From: Nonomuraea spiralis
GTDB lineage: Bacteria; Actinomycetota; Actinomycetes; Streptosporangiales; Streptosporangiaceae
Reading direction: 5' to 3'
Length of the DNA stretch: 64,000 nucleotides
Assembly: GCF_014648435.1 (NCBI RefSeq)
Contig: NZ_BMRC01000022.1
Location: forward strand, 100,592-164,591
Under the pieces are notes generated by a model. The model was not told the DNA's origin. It ran no database searches and saw nothing but the letters and a program-made list of their open reading frames with translations. A program made the translations under genes and the position numbers. Positions within the stretch are counted from its first letter, which is position 1. Each line of letters begins with the position of its first letter. Positions 8,173 to 15,797 of this stretch are shown here, in pieces.

Positions 8173-9344
8173 GCCCCCTCCTTCGTGGGAAGCCGCGCCC
8201 GCAGCACCCATCCGTCGTCCCCGTCGTCGATCGACAGGGTGCCGCCCGCGGTACGCACACGCTCCTCGATCCCCATCAAGCCTGTCCCCTGGCTGCCGCC
8301 GCCGCGCAGCTGCTTGCCGCCGTCGTCGCGTACCTCCACCACCACCTCGGACGGGCCCCAGCGCAGGCGGACGGTCACCTCGACCGGCGGTTCGAGGTGG
8401 CGCAGCGCGTTGGTGATGCCCTCCTGCACGGTCCGGACCGCCGCGACCTCGGCGCTCAGGCTCAGCGGCCGTCGCTCGCCCACCTCTGCGAACGTCACCG
8501 TGTGAAGCGGGCTCGCCGCCGAGGCCACGAGGTCGGGGAGGGCGTCGAGCGAGATCGGCACCTCTTTCGGCCGGGAGCCGGTGCGCGACGCCACGGTGGC
8601 CGGGCCCAAGGTGGCCAGCATCGCTCGCAGCCCCTGGTGGGCGTCCCGGCCGGCCTCGGCGATGTCGCCGAGTTCGCGGCGGGTCGCCGGATCCGCCGTC
8701 GTCACCGCCGCGGCCTCGATCCGCGCGACCATGACGGTGACCGTGTGGGCGATCACGTCGTGCAGGTCGCGGCGGATGCCGGCCCGTTCGCCCGCGACCG
8801 CCGCGGCCAGGCGTTCGCTCTCGGCCCGCCGGCCGGCCGTGTGCCTGCGACGTACCAGCAGGGCCGCGAGCCACACGCCGCCGACCACGAGCATCAGCAG
8901 CCCGCCCTCGGCCAGGCGGGTCCAGCCGGTGCTGTCAGGGGGCTGCCGGGCCCACCCCACCAGCTCGGTGAGGACGATCCCGAGCACGGCGACGGCCAAC
9001 GCGGCCACCGAGGACCTGACAGAGACCAGGCCGGTCAGCCGCCACAACATGAGGGGGAACCAAAGGGCCGAGGGCAACATGTTCGGCGACCAGCCCAGGA
9101 AGGGCGTCGTCACCAGGACGAGCATGGCCAGCGCGCCGATCGCGTACCCCGCCCACGGCTGTCGGCGGGTCACCACCGCGCCCACGTGGAGCAGGGCGGC
9201 AGCACCCGCGACGACGATGATCTGCCACGACTCCGCGCCGAGGTACCGGGCACCGGCCAGGATGATCGACGTCGGGAGGGCCAGGGCCACGTGCGTCACC
9301 ACCGTCGTCGCCGGCCAGGTGCTCCGGCGCTGGGAGGCTGTCAC
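8169..9344 (-). CDS. Sensor histidine kinase, NarL/DesK type
   Basis: 391 residues when started at GTG 9344, which has GGAAGG eight bases upstream. Longer in-frame starts run into the divergent hydrolase gene and are unlikely. The N-terminal region has several membrane helices (VTHVALALPTSIILAG, WQIIVVAGAAALLHVG, GGLLMLVVGGVWLAALLV). The HisKA_3 segment has the phospho-acceptor His in RRDLHDVIAHTVTVM, followed by the N-box region (VQEGITNALRHLEP) and the G-box (GTGLMGIEERVRTAGG). It pairs with the regulator at 7510-8172. The 250-bp region between it and the divergent hydrolase at 9595 must hold both promoters, but I see no clear motif there. Confidence 0.9.
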   Translation of the reverse strand: MTASQRRSTWPATTVVTHVALALPTSIILAGARYLGAESWQIIVVAGAAALLHVGAVVTRRQPWAGYAIGALAMLVLVTTPFLGWSPNMLPSALWFPLMLWRLTGLVSVRSSVAALAVAVLGIVLTELVGWARQPPDSTGWTRLAEGGLLMLVVGGVWLAALLVRRRHTAGRRAESERLAAAVAGERAGIRRDLHDVIAHTVTVMVARIEAAAVTTADPATRRELGDIAEAGRDAHQGLRAMLATLGPATVASRTGSRPKEVPISLDALPDLVASAASPLHTVTFAEVGERRPLSLSAEVAAVRTVQEGITNALRHLEPPVEVTVRLRWGPSEVVVEVRDDGGKQLRGGGSQGTGLMGIEERVRTAGGTLSIDDGDDGWVLRARLPTKEGA

Positions 9345-9594
9345 GGTCGTCGCCTTCCGATGGGCTTGGGGTGGCTCGTGTTCGGGAGCCGGGCCCGGCT
9401 CGACGTGCCACAGGATAGCCAGCCGAGGGGGCAGGCGCCGCCCTGAGCCGTGGTCGAGCGGCCCGCGGCGGAGGTGCGCGGTCACGCCGGTGGAGGCGGC
9501 TTCCGGATGCCAGCGTCCTGCCAGCCGGGTAACAGCGTCGGCGGCCACGCTGCTGTCTCCACCGATGTCTCCACCAACCCGAAGGCAGGACGTG

Positions 9595-10455
9595 ATGGGC
9601 GGCAAGCAGCCGATGCGATGGCAGACCGCGGAAGTGACCTCGCGGGACGGGACGACGATCGCCGTACTCGGTGCTGGACGAGGACCCGGGCTGGTGGTGA
9701 TACCCGGGAACAACCGGCGCGCCCACCACTACGAAGCCCTGGCGCGGGAGCTGTCCGGCACGTACGGCGTGCACGTGATCGAACGGCGCGGACGTGGCCT
9801 CAGCGGCCCGCAAGGCCCGGCGTACAGCGTGGAGACCGAGGTCGACGACGCCTTGGCCGTCATGGACCACACGGGTGCGCGCCTGGTCTTCGGGCACAGT
9901 TACGGCGGTCTCGTCGCCCTGCACCTCGGGCTGCGGCGAAGGGTGAGCGCGCTCATGGCCTACGAACCGGGCGTGAGCATCGACGGGTCCTTCCCCGCCC
10001 GCTGGTTGCCGTCGTTCAACCGCCTGCTGGCGGAGGGCAGGCACGCCGCGGCGATGGCGACCTTCCTCAAGGCCACCCGCCTCGCCCCCATCGGCGACGC
10101 GCCGGCACCGGTGTTCCACGCGCTGGCGTTCCTGCTGCTGCGCGGGGCCGAGGGACGCGACGCGCGGGCGATGATGGCGACGACCCCCGCCGAGATCGGC
10201 GAGATCATCCGCCTGGACTCCGACGGCACCCGGTACGCGAACGTCGACTCCCCGGCGTTGCTGCTCGGCGGCGACAGATCCCCCGGCTACCTCACGGGCG
10301 TGCTCGCCCGTCTGGCGCACGTCATGCCCGACGCCCGGCACGAGATCGTCGCCGGCCTCGACCACAACGCCCCCGACCTGAACGCCCCCGGCGTCATCGC
10401 CGAGCAGATCCGGACCTTCGTAGAGTCCCGCGTCCCGGGAGAGCAGTCCCACTGA
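9595..10455 (+). CDS. Alpha/beta fold hydrolase
   Basis: 286 residues from ATG 9595 (AAGGCAGG upstream; GTG 9592 is also possible). Alpha/beta hydrolase features in order: an oxyanion-loop region LVVIPGNNRRAHHYEAL, ERRGRGLSG, the nucleophile elbow GHSYGG with S102, an acid in LLLGGDRSPGY, and a late His in VAGLDHNAP. No signal peptide, so cytosolic. The substrate is unknown; proteins of this shape include esterases and haloperoxidase-like enzymes. It stands divergent from the kinase at 8169-9344 and may be a target of that two-component system. Confidence 0.82.
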   Translation: MGGKQPMRWQTAEVTSRDGTTIAVLGAGRGPGLVVIPGNNRRAHHYEALARELSGTYGVHVIERRGRGLSGPQGPAYSVETEVDDALAVMDHTGARLVFGHSYGGLVALHLGLRRRVSALMAYEPGVSIDGSFPARWLPSFNRLLAEGRHAAAMATFLKATRLAPIGDAPAPVFHALAFLLLRGAEGRDARAMMATTPAEIGEIIRLDSDGTRYANVDSPALLLGGDRSPGYLTGVLARLAHVMPDARHEIVAGLDHNAPDLNAPGVIAEQIRTFVESRVPGEQSH

Positions 10456-10807
10456 ACGACATCCCGGAAACAAAGTCGCCGACCTGCGAGAAGGCGTCAC
10501 AAAGCCGACAGGATCCCCCGGAGCCCCGCCGGCCGATGCTGCTCATAGCTGTCCAATTTCTGGCTTAATGTCCAACGAAACGGCCTTCGCCTGTTAGATT
10601 CCGTAGTCATGATCAAGGAGAGGCACGTCAACGGTGCCGCCATGGACCGCTGAGGCGTGACGGGGTGCTTCACGGTACGGGGACCTTCGACGGGGGTCTG
10701 ATCCTGTCCCCGCAGCGGCCGTCCGGTACGGCGAGGCCAGGACCCGATCGTGTGCCGTGCGAGCAGCCCGTCCGCCGATCAACGTGCCGATCGACGATAG
10801 GAGCAAT
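10456..10807. other. Intergenic region with short repeats and a possible leader peptide
   Basis: No conventional gene is seen. TGTCCAA occurs twice on the + strand (10550-10556 and 10569-10575), 19 bp apart. A 14-codon frame (ATG 10609 to TGA 10653, MIKERHVNGAAMDR) has no good ribosome site. The TAP-like peptidase gene begins at the right edge with AGGAG at 10799-10803. Confidence 0.3.
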
Positions 10808-12298
10808 GTGCTGAGAAGAACTCCCCTGCTCGCCACCGCGGTCATGCTGATGACATCGCTGTTAACCGTCCCGATCGCGGGGACGGCCGGCGCCGCGGTG
10901 ACCGGGCAGGACGTCACGGATGCCGTGGGGAAGCGCGGCATCACCTGGGGGCCGTGCGAGGAGGAACCAACCGTCGAGTGCGGCACGCTGGCCGTGCCCA
11001 TCGACTGGTCCAGGCCCAACGGGCCCAGCATCGACCTGGCCCTGGCCCGCCGCAAGGCCACCGACCCGTCCGCACGGATCGGTTCCCTGCTGAGCAACCC
11101 CGGCGGGCCCGGCAACTCGGGCGTGAACGACATCCTGCGCCCGTCCGGCTTCAGCGAGGACGTCCAGCGACGGTTCGACATCGTCAGCTATGACCCTCGC
11201 GGCGTCGCCCGCAGCGGCTCGGTGACCTGCTCGGCCTCGGTGTACAACCAGATGCCGTACCCGGTCATGACCAGCCAGGCCGACTACCTCAAGTGGGTCG
11301 CCTTCGACAAGACCCTGCGCGCGGACTGCCGCAAGCTCACCGGCCCGCTGTACGACCGCATCGACTCGGTCAACGTGGCCCGCGACATGGACGCCATCCG
11401 CTCCGCGCTCGGCGACGACAAGCTGACCTCGTACGGCGTCTCCTACGGCACGCTGGCCCAGCAGATGTACGCCGAGCTGTTCCCCAGCCGGATCCGTGCC
11501 ATGGTGCTGGACAGCAACATGGACCACAGCCTGGACGTCAAGGCGTTCCAGGTGACCGAGGCGGCCGGCGTCCAGGACAGCTTCGACGAGTTCGTCGCCT
11601 GGTGCGAGCGCGACACCGAGTGCGTACTGAACGGTCGTGACGTCCGGGCGCTGTGGAAGGGCCTGCTGGACAAGGCGGGCCGGGGCGAGCTGTTGTGGCC
11701 GGGCGACGGCCGTCCGGTGAGTGCCCACAACCTGCAGTGGCTGGGCGTGGTGCTCAACGAGGCGCCCGCCTGGCGGCAGGAGGCCAGGGTGCTGCTGGCG
11801 CTGGACGGCGGTCCGGTGCCGGACGACATGCCCGGCCCTCCCGGCAACTGGCCCGTGAACGGCCAGTACGCCGAGCTGCCCACCGCGATCCTGTGCGAGG
11901 ACTGGAACCTGTCGCTGCGGAGCTACAGCGAGTACGCCGACGTGATGCGCGCCTCCAACGCGGTGGCCCCGGACATGCGGTACAACCCGATGCCGATGGG
12001 CGACATGCCGATCTGCCAGGGTCACCCGGTCAACAACCCCCAGCACCCGCTGCGGTACACGGGCAGCACCCCGCTGCTGGTGACCACGTCCAAGCACGAC
12101 CCGGACACACCGTACGAGTGGTCGGCCAACGTGGCCCGGCAGCTCGGCCCCAAGGCCACCCTGCTCACGTACGAGGGCTGGGGCCACGGCGTCTACGGCA
12201 TGACCGAGTGCACCACGGTCACCATGGACAGCTACCTGATCTCGCCGACCCGACCCGTCAAGGGCAACCGCTGCCCGGCGGAAGAGCCCCAAGGCTAG
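10808..12298 (+). CDS. Secreted TAP-like alpha/beta hydrolase (tripeptidyl aminopeptidase type)
   Basis: 496 residues from GTG 10808 with AGGAG just upstream. The N-terminus (LRRTPLLATAVMLMTSLLTV ending in AGAA) is a signal peptide. The catalytic domain opens with ECGTLAVPIDWSRPNGPSI, then the oxyanion segment LLSNPGGPGNSGVN, nucleophile S212 in SYGVSYGT, an acid in SKHDPDTPY and the His in EGWGHGVYG. The TAP-like C-terminal domain PF08386 is recognisable by its TPLLVTTSKHDPDTPYEWSA stretch. Streptomyces homologues remove tripeptides from secreted proteins. It is a stand-alone gene closed by a strong hairpin. Confidence 0.88.
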   Translation: MLRRTPLLATAVMLMTSLLTVPIAGTAGAAVTGQDVTDAVGKRGITWGPCEEEPTVECGTLAVPIDWSRPNGPSIDLALARRKATDPSARIGSLLSNPGGPGNSGVNDILRPSGFSEDVQRRFDIVSYDPRGVARSGSVTCSASVYNQMPYPVMTSQADYLKWVAFDKTLRADCRKLTGPLYDRIDSVNVARDMDAIRSALGDDKLTSYGVSYGTLAQQMYAELFPSRIRAMVLDSNMDHSLDVKAFQVTEAAGVQDSFDEFVAWCERDTECVLNGRDVRALWKGLLDKAGRGELLWPGDGRPVSAHNLQWLGVVLNEAPAWRQEARVLLALDGGPVPDDMPGPPGNWPVNGQYAELPTAILCEDWNLSLRSYSEYADVMRASNAVAPDMRYNPMPMGDMPICQGHPVNNPQHPLRYTGSTPLLVTTSKHDPDTPYEWSANVARQLGPKATLLTYEGWGHGVYGMTECTTVTMDSYLISPTRPVKGNRCPAEEPQG

Positions 12299-12316
12299 GC
12301 GGAACAGTGGTGTGAA

Positions 12317-12348
12317 GGTGCCGGGCCGACCCGAATCGGCCCGGCACC
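12317..12348. terminator. Bidirectional hairpin terminator
   Basis: A perfect 13-bp stem GGTGCCGGGCCGA / TCGGCCCGGCACC with a six-base loop CCCGAA lies between two convergent genes. There is no long T-run, as is common in high-GC actinomycetes. Confidence 0.8.
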
Positions 12349-12398
12349 GGCCGCGGCACCTGACTCGCCGAAGGCCCGGCGGCCGAGTCCGGGAGGCG

Positions 12399-13628
12399 TC
12401 AGCTCAGCGCGGCCGCCTTGCGCAACAACACTGAACGTTCGCGCTGGTTGGCGCACAGCCGGGCCGCCAGCTCCAGCTCGGCACGCGCTTCCGGTCGCCG
12501 ACCGAGCCGGGCCAGCAGCTCACCGCGTACGGCCGGGACCAGATGCGAACCGGGCAGCCGGTCCGCGGCGACCAGCTCGTCCACGATGGCCAGGGCCTGC
12601 TCGGGGCCCGAGGCCATGGCGACGGCGACGGCCCGGTTGAGCTCGACCACCGGCGAGGGTGCGACCCGGCCGAGTGCCTCGTAGAGCACCACGATCCGGT
12701 CCCAGTCGGTCGCCTCGACCGAGGGCGCCGACGCGTGGGCGGCGGCGATCGCGGCCTGCAAGCCGTAGGGGCCGAGGCCGCGAACCGAGGCCCTGGCCAG
12801 CGCGGCCAGCCCACGGCGGATCGCCGAGAAGTCCCACAGCCGCCGGTCCTGCTCGTCGAGCAGCACCGGCGAACCGTCCGGGCCGGTCCTGGCCGGGAAC
12901 CGCGCGGCCGTCAGCTCGCACAACGCCAGCAGGCCGTGCACCTCGGGCTCGTCCGGTTGCAGCGCGGCCAGCGTGCGGATCAGCCGGAGCGCCTCGTACG
13001 CGACGTCGGGGCGCAGCAGCCGGTCGCCCGACGTGGCCGTCGACCCCTCAGTGAAGATCACGTAGAGGACGCTGAGCACGCCGCCCAGCCGCTCCCGCCG
13101 CTCGGCGGCCGGCGGCAGCTCGAACGGCACCCCGGCCGCCGCGATCGTCTTCTTGCCCCGGGTGATACGGGCCTGCACGGTCGGCACGGGTACGAGGAAC
13201 GCGCGGGCGATCTCCTCACTGGACAGTCCGCCGACCACGCGCAGGGTCAACGCCACCCGGGCCTCGGCAGACAACACCGGATGGCAGCTGATGAACATCA
13301 ACGCCAGTACGTCGTCGTCGATCCTGTCGGGATCGGCGTCGACGGCCGAGTCGGCCGCCGAGTCGATCGAGTCGGCCGCGAGCAGGGCGTACCGGTCCTG
13401 GAGGGCGGCCCGGCGGCGGATCGTGTCGATCGCCCGCCGCCGGGCCGTGGCCATCAGCCAGCCGGCCGGACTCGCCGGAGCGGCGAGCGGCCACGACACC
13501 AGCGCCTCGGCCACCGCCTCCTGGGCCGCGTCCTCGGCCAGCCCGAAATCGCCGGTGAACCGGGTCAGCGTGGCGACGATCCGCGCCGACTCGATCCGCC
13601 AGACGGCCTCGACGTCAGGTGCGTCCAT
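12399..13628 (-). CDS. ECF42-type RNA polymerase sigma factor with C-terminal TPR-like domain
   Basis: 409 residues from ATG 13628 (GTG 13652 also in frame). Region 2 is EAVWRIESARIVATLTRFTG ... AEDAAQEAVAEALVSWP, and region 4 is EARVALTLRVVGGLSSEEIA ... VPVPTVQARITRGKK. A helical C-terminal extension of about 200 residues follows (YVIFTEGSTATSG ... VVELNRAVAVAMASG ... ELELAARLCANQRERSVLL), which is TPR-like and typical of the ECF42 group. ECF42 factors lack an anti-sigma factor and are linked to DGPF/YCII genes, as seen here 43 bp upstream on the same strand. The C-terminal extension is known to be needed for ECF42 activity. Confidence 0.9.
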   Translation of the reverse strand: MDAPDVEAVWRIESARIVATLTRFTGDFGLAEDAAQEAVAEALVSWPLAAPASPAGWLMATARRRAIDTIRRRAALQDRYALLAADSIDSAADSAVDADPDRIDDDVLALMFISCHPVLSAEARVALTLRVVGGLSSEEIARAFLVPVPTVQARITRGKKTIAAAGVPFELPPAAERRERLGGVLSVLYVIFTEGSTATSGDRLLRPDVAYEALRLIRTLAALQPDEPEVHGLLALCELTAARFPARTGPDGSPVLLDEQDRRLWDFSAIRRGLAALARASVRGLGPYGLQAAIAAAHASAPSVEATDWDRIVVLYEALGRVAPSPVVELNRAVAVAMASGPEQALAIVDELVAADRLPGSHLVPAVRGELLARLGRRPEARAELELAARLCANQRERSVLLRKAAALS

Positions 13629-13671
13629 CAGATCCGGCCGCCGCTCCGGCACCCGGCCCGCTGCTCGATGC

Positions 13672-14043
13672 TCATGCGCCGGCCTGCGGGACCTCGTCGC
13701 TCCCGGGCACCCGCCGAATCTCGATCTTGGCCCCGGGGGCCGTCGGCACCCGCTTGGCCCACTCGACCGCCTCCTGCTTCGAGGCGACGTCGAGCAGGAA
13801 GAAGCCCCCGAACAGCTCCTTGGTCTCGCCGTACGGCCCGTCCGTGACCACCGGCGTCTCGCCGCTGAAGTCGACCACGACACCCTGGGCCGGATCGTCC
13901 AGCCCCTCCGCGGCCAGGAGGACGCCGGCCTTGGCCATCTCCTCGATGAACTGGCGGGTCGTGGCGATCATCTCGTCGATGCCGGCCATCATGGCCGCGT
14001 TCGACTCGTCGGTGCCCCGCATGATCAGCAGGTACTTCGCCAT
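13672..14043 (-). CDS. YCII/DGPF family protein, ECF42 partner
   Basis: 123 residues starting MAKYLLIMRGTDESNAAMMA at ATG 14043. The hallmark DGPFAETKE-like motif is present as TDGPYGETKELFGGFFLLD near residue 75, and the protein ends in a YCII-like beta strand region (GAKIEIRRVP). These small ferredoxin-fold proteins are encoded next to ECF42 sigma factors and are usually their regulatory targets. Function is otherwise unknown. It is the first gene of a two-gene unit with the sigma factor. Confidence 0.9.
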   Translation of the reverse strand: MAKYLLIMRGTDESNAAMMAGIDEMIATTRQFIEEMAKAGVLLAAEGLDDPAQGVVVDFSGETPVVTDGPYGETKELFGGFFLLDVASKQEAVEWAKRVPTAPGAKIEIRRVPGSDEVPQAGA

Positions 14044-14282
14044 GGCGTTCTCCTCGTCCGGCGGGGCCGCCTCTCGGCCCTCGCACCCACTGGTCGAACG
14101 GGCGGCCCGCGGATCGACACGGCCGCGCGGAATTCTCCCGCCGCGACGCGATCTTATGCCTGGTCTGGTCACGAAGGCGGCGATCATCCCGGTCGCGGGA
14201 AGAAAAACCGGGCGTGCCGCGAAGGGGGGACGGAAGGTAATGACCAACATCCGGAAGGCACACACATGACGGAGACGGGCAC

Positions 14283-14843
14283 GTGACCGCCGACGTGGGC
14301 GAGCAGGTGACCGACGCCGACCTCGTCGCCGGCTACCGGCGGAACCCAGAGCTGTTCACCGCCGTGTACGACCGGTATTTCCATGACGTCTACCGGTACG
14401 TGGCGGGACGCCTGGGCAGCCAAGTGGCCGAGGACATCACGGCGGAGACGTTCCTGCTGGCGTTCGACCGGCGTGACCGATTCAACCCGGAAATAGGCGG
14501 CTTGCGGCCCTGGCTGCTCGGCTTCGCCACGAACCTGGTGGCCAGGCATCGCCACAAGGAAGCACGCCGTTACAAGGCGCTGGCCCGGCTGGACCCCGCA
14601 CCGGCCGTGGAAGGGCACGAGAACCGGGTCGTCACCTCCGCGACCGCGCAGCCGTACCTGGCGAGGGCGCTCGCCTCGCTGAACGGCGGCGAGCGTGACG
14701 TGCTGCTGCTCCTGGCGCTGGGCCAGCTCAGCTACAACGAGATCGCCCAGGCGCTCGGCATTTCCCTCGGCACCGTGGGTTCGCGGCTCAGCCGTGCCCG
14801 CGCCAAGATCCAGGCCCTCACCGACAAGGAGACCCACCCATGA
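14283..14843 (+). CDS. ECF sigma factor (CU044_5270-linked)
   Basis: 186 residues from GTG 14283. Region 2 reads LFTAVYDRYFHDVYRYVAGR ... DITAETFLLAFDRRDRF with the WLLGFATNLVARHRHKEARR signature. Region 4 reads LASLNGGERDVLLLLALGQL ... ISLGTVGSRLSRARAKIQ. The stop overlaps the ATG of the next gene (ATGA). A six-codon reading frame, ATG 14266 to TGA 14286, ends across the GTG start and may couple translation. It is closely similar in plan to the sigma genes at 22397 and 19310 in this window. Confidence 0.9.
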   Translation: MTADVGEQVTDADLVAGYRRNPELFTAVYDRYFHDVYRYVAGRLGSQVAEDITAETFLLAFDRRDRFNPEIGGLRPWLLGFATNLVARHRHKEARRYKALARLDPAPAVEGHENRVVTSATAQPYLARALASLNGGERDVLLLLALGQLSYNEIAQALGISLGTVGSRLSRARAKIQALTDKETHP

Positions 14844-15709
14844 ACGACCTGGAAGAGATCGCCACTTTGCTGGGCGAGCCGGAGCCGTCCGCGGGGGCGG
14901 TCGCGCGCGGCCGAGCGCGCCTCCAGCAGAGGGCGCGGGCGGGCCGGGCGCGCCGGCGCATCGGCTGGTTCGTACCGGGAGTCGCCCTGGCTGCGGCCGG
15001 TGCCGTCGCAGCGGTCGTGTTCGCCACGGGGGCGCCCACGAACGGCGGCGCACCGGCCACGGGCAGGGAGGTCCTGCTCATGGCCGCGGTCACCGCGGAA
15101 CGTACACCCCAGGGCTCCGGGACGTACTGGCACGTCACGCGTCGGTGGCTCGCGTCGGACGCCCCGCCGATAGAGAGCTGGACCCGGCGCGACGGCAAGC
15201 GCTGGACCAGGGCCGTGCCGGGGGATCCCGCCGACGCCGTCATCCAGGCGCCGGACTGGAAGACGCTCAGGCTCAAGGGCGCCAAGGTGAGCTTCGAGGA
15301 GCTCGAAGGGCTGCCTACGGAGCCGGAGGCGCTGAAGGCGTGGATCGTCGCGCGCAAGGGCGAAGAGGCGGACATGTCCGCGTCCGAGATCCGCGGCGAT
15401 CCCACCCTCACCCTGCTCGCGCTGATCACGGACCTGCCGACGCCCGCGGAGGTCCGCTCGGCGGCGTTCCGTGCGCTCGCCGCGACACCCGGAGTGGAGA
15501 ACGCGGGCGCGGTCGAAGGCGGCCAGCGTCTGCGCTTTCCCAGCCCCGATGGCGGTAGCGACATCGAGCTGGTCATCGATCCCGAGATGGCCCGGGTGGT
15601 CCGCGCCAACCTCGTCCTCGTCGACGACGGCGACACGGCGTTCAGTGCCGGGTTCATCTCCGTGACCACCGAGTGGACGGACCAGCTTCCGCCGGCGAAG
15701 GAGAGCTGA
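14840..15709 (+). CDS. CU044_5270 family membrane protein, probable regulator of the adjacent ECF sigma
   Basis: 289 residues. A short cytosolic head (residues 1-40, Arg-rich) is followed by one membrane helix (FVPGVALAAAGAVAAVVFAT) and an outer domain of about 220 residues. That domain begins with REVLLMAAVTAERTPQGSGT-type sequence and closes with PTPAEVRSAAFRALAATPGV and VTTEWTDQLPPA. The N-in, one-helix, ECF-coupled layout suggests an anti-sigma or signal-sensing role, but the family has no established function. The gene overlaps the sigma gene by ATGA and ends at a strong terminator. Confidence 0.82.
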   Translation: MNDLEEIATLLGEPEPSAGAVARGRARLQQRARAGRARRRIGWFVPGVALAAAGAVAAVVFATGAPTNGGAPATGREVLLMAAVTAERTPQGSGTYWHVTRRWLASDAPPIESWTRRDGKRWTRAVPGDPADAVIQAPDWKTLRLKGAKVSFEELEGLPTEPEALKAWIVARKGEEADMSASEIRGDPTLTLLALITDLPTPAEVRSAAFRALAATPGVENAGAVEGGQRLRFPSPDGGSDIELVIDPEMARVVRANLVLVDDGDTAFSAGFISVTTEWTDQLPPAKES

Positions 15710-15722
15710 AGCGGGATTCCAG

Positions 15723-15772
15723 GAGCCCGCGCCCTGCCGTGGTCCGACAGGACCACGGCAGGACGCGGGCTC
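15723..15772. terminator. Bidirectional hairpin terminator
   Basis: A 23-bp stem with a single C-A mismatch (GAGCCCGCG-C-CCTGCCGTGGTCC against its complement) and a four-base loop GACA lies between the convergent CU044_5270 and subtilase genes. Confidence 0.85.
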
Positions 15773-15797
15773 ACGGGTTCACCGGAGGCCGGGTGGA

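Noticed and set aside
9345..9713. Upstream extension of the histidine kinase at 8169 to a TTG inside the divergent hydrolase
   Set aside because: The added 120 residues are not kinase-like, and GTG 9344 has a good ribosome site.
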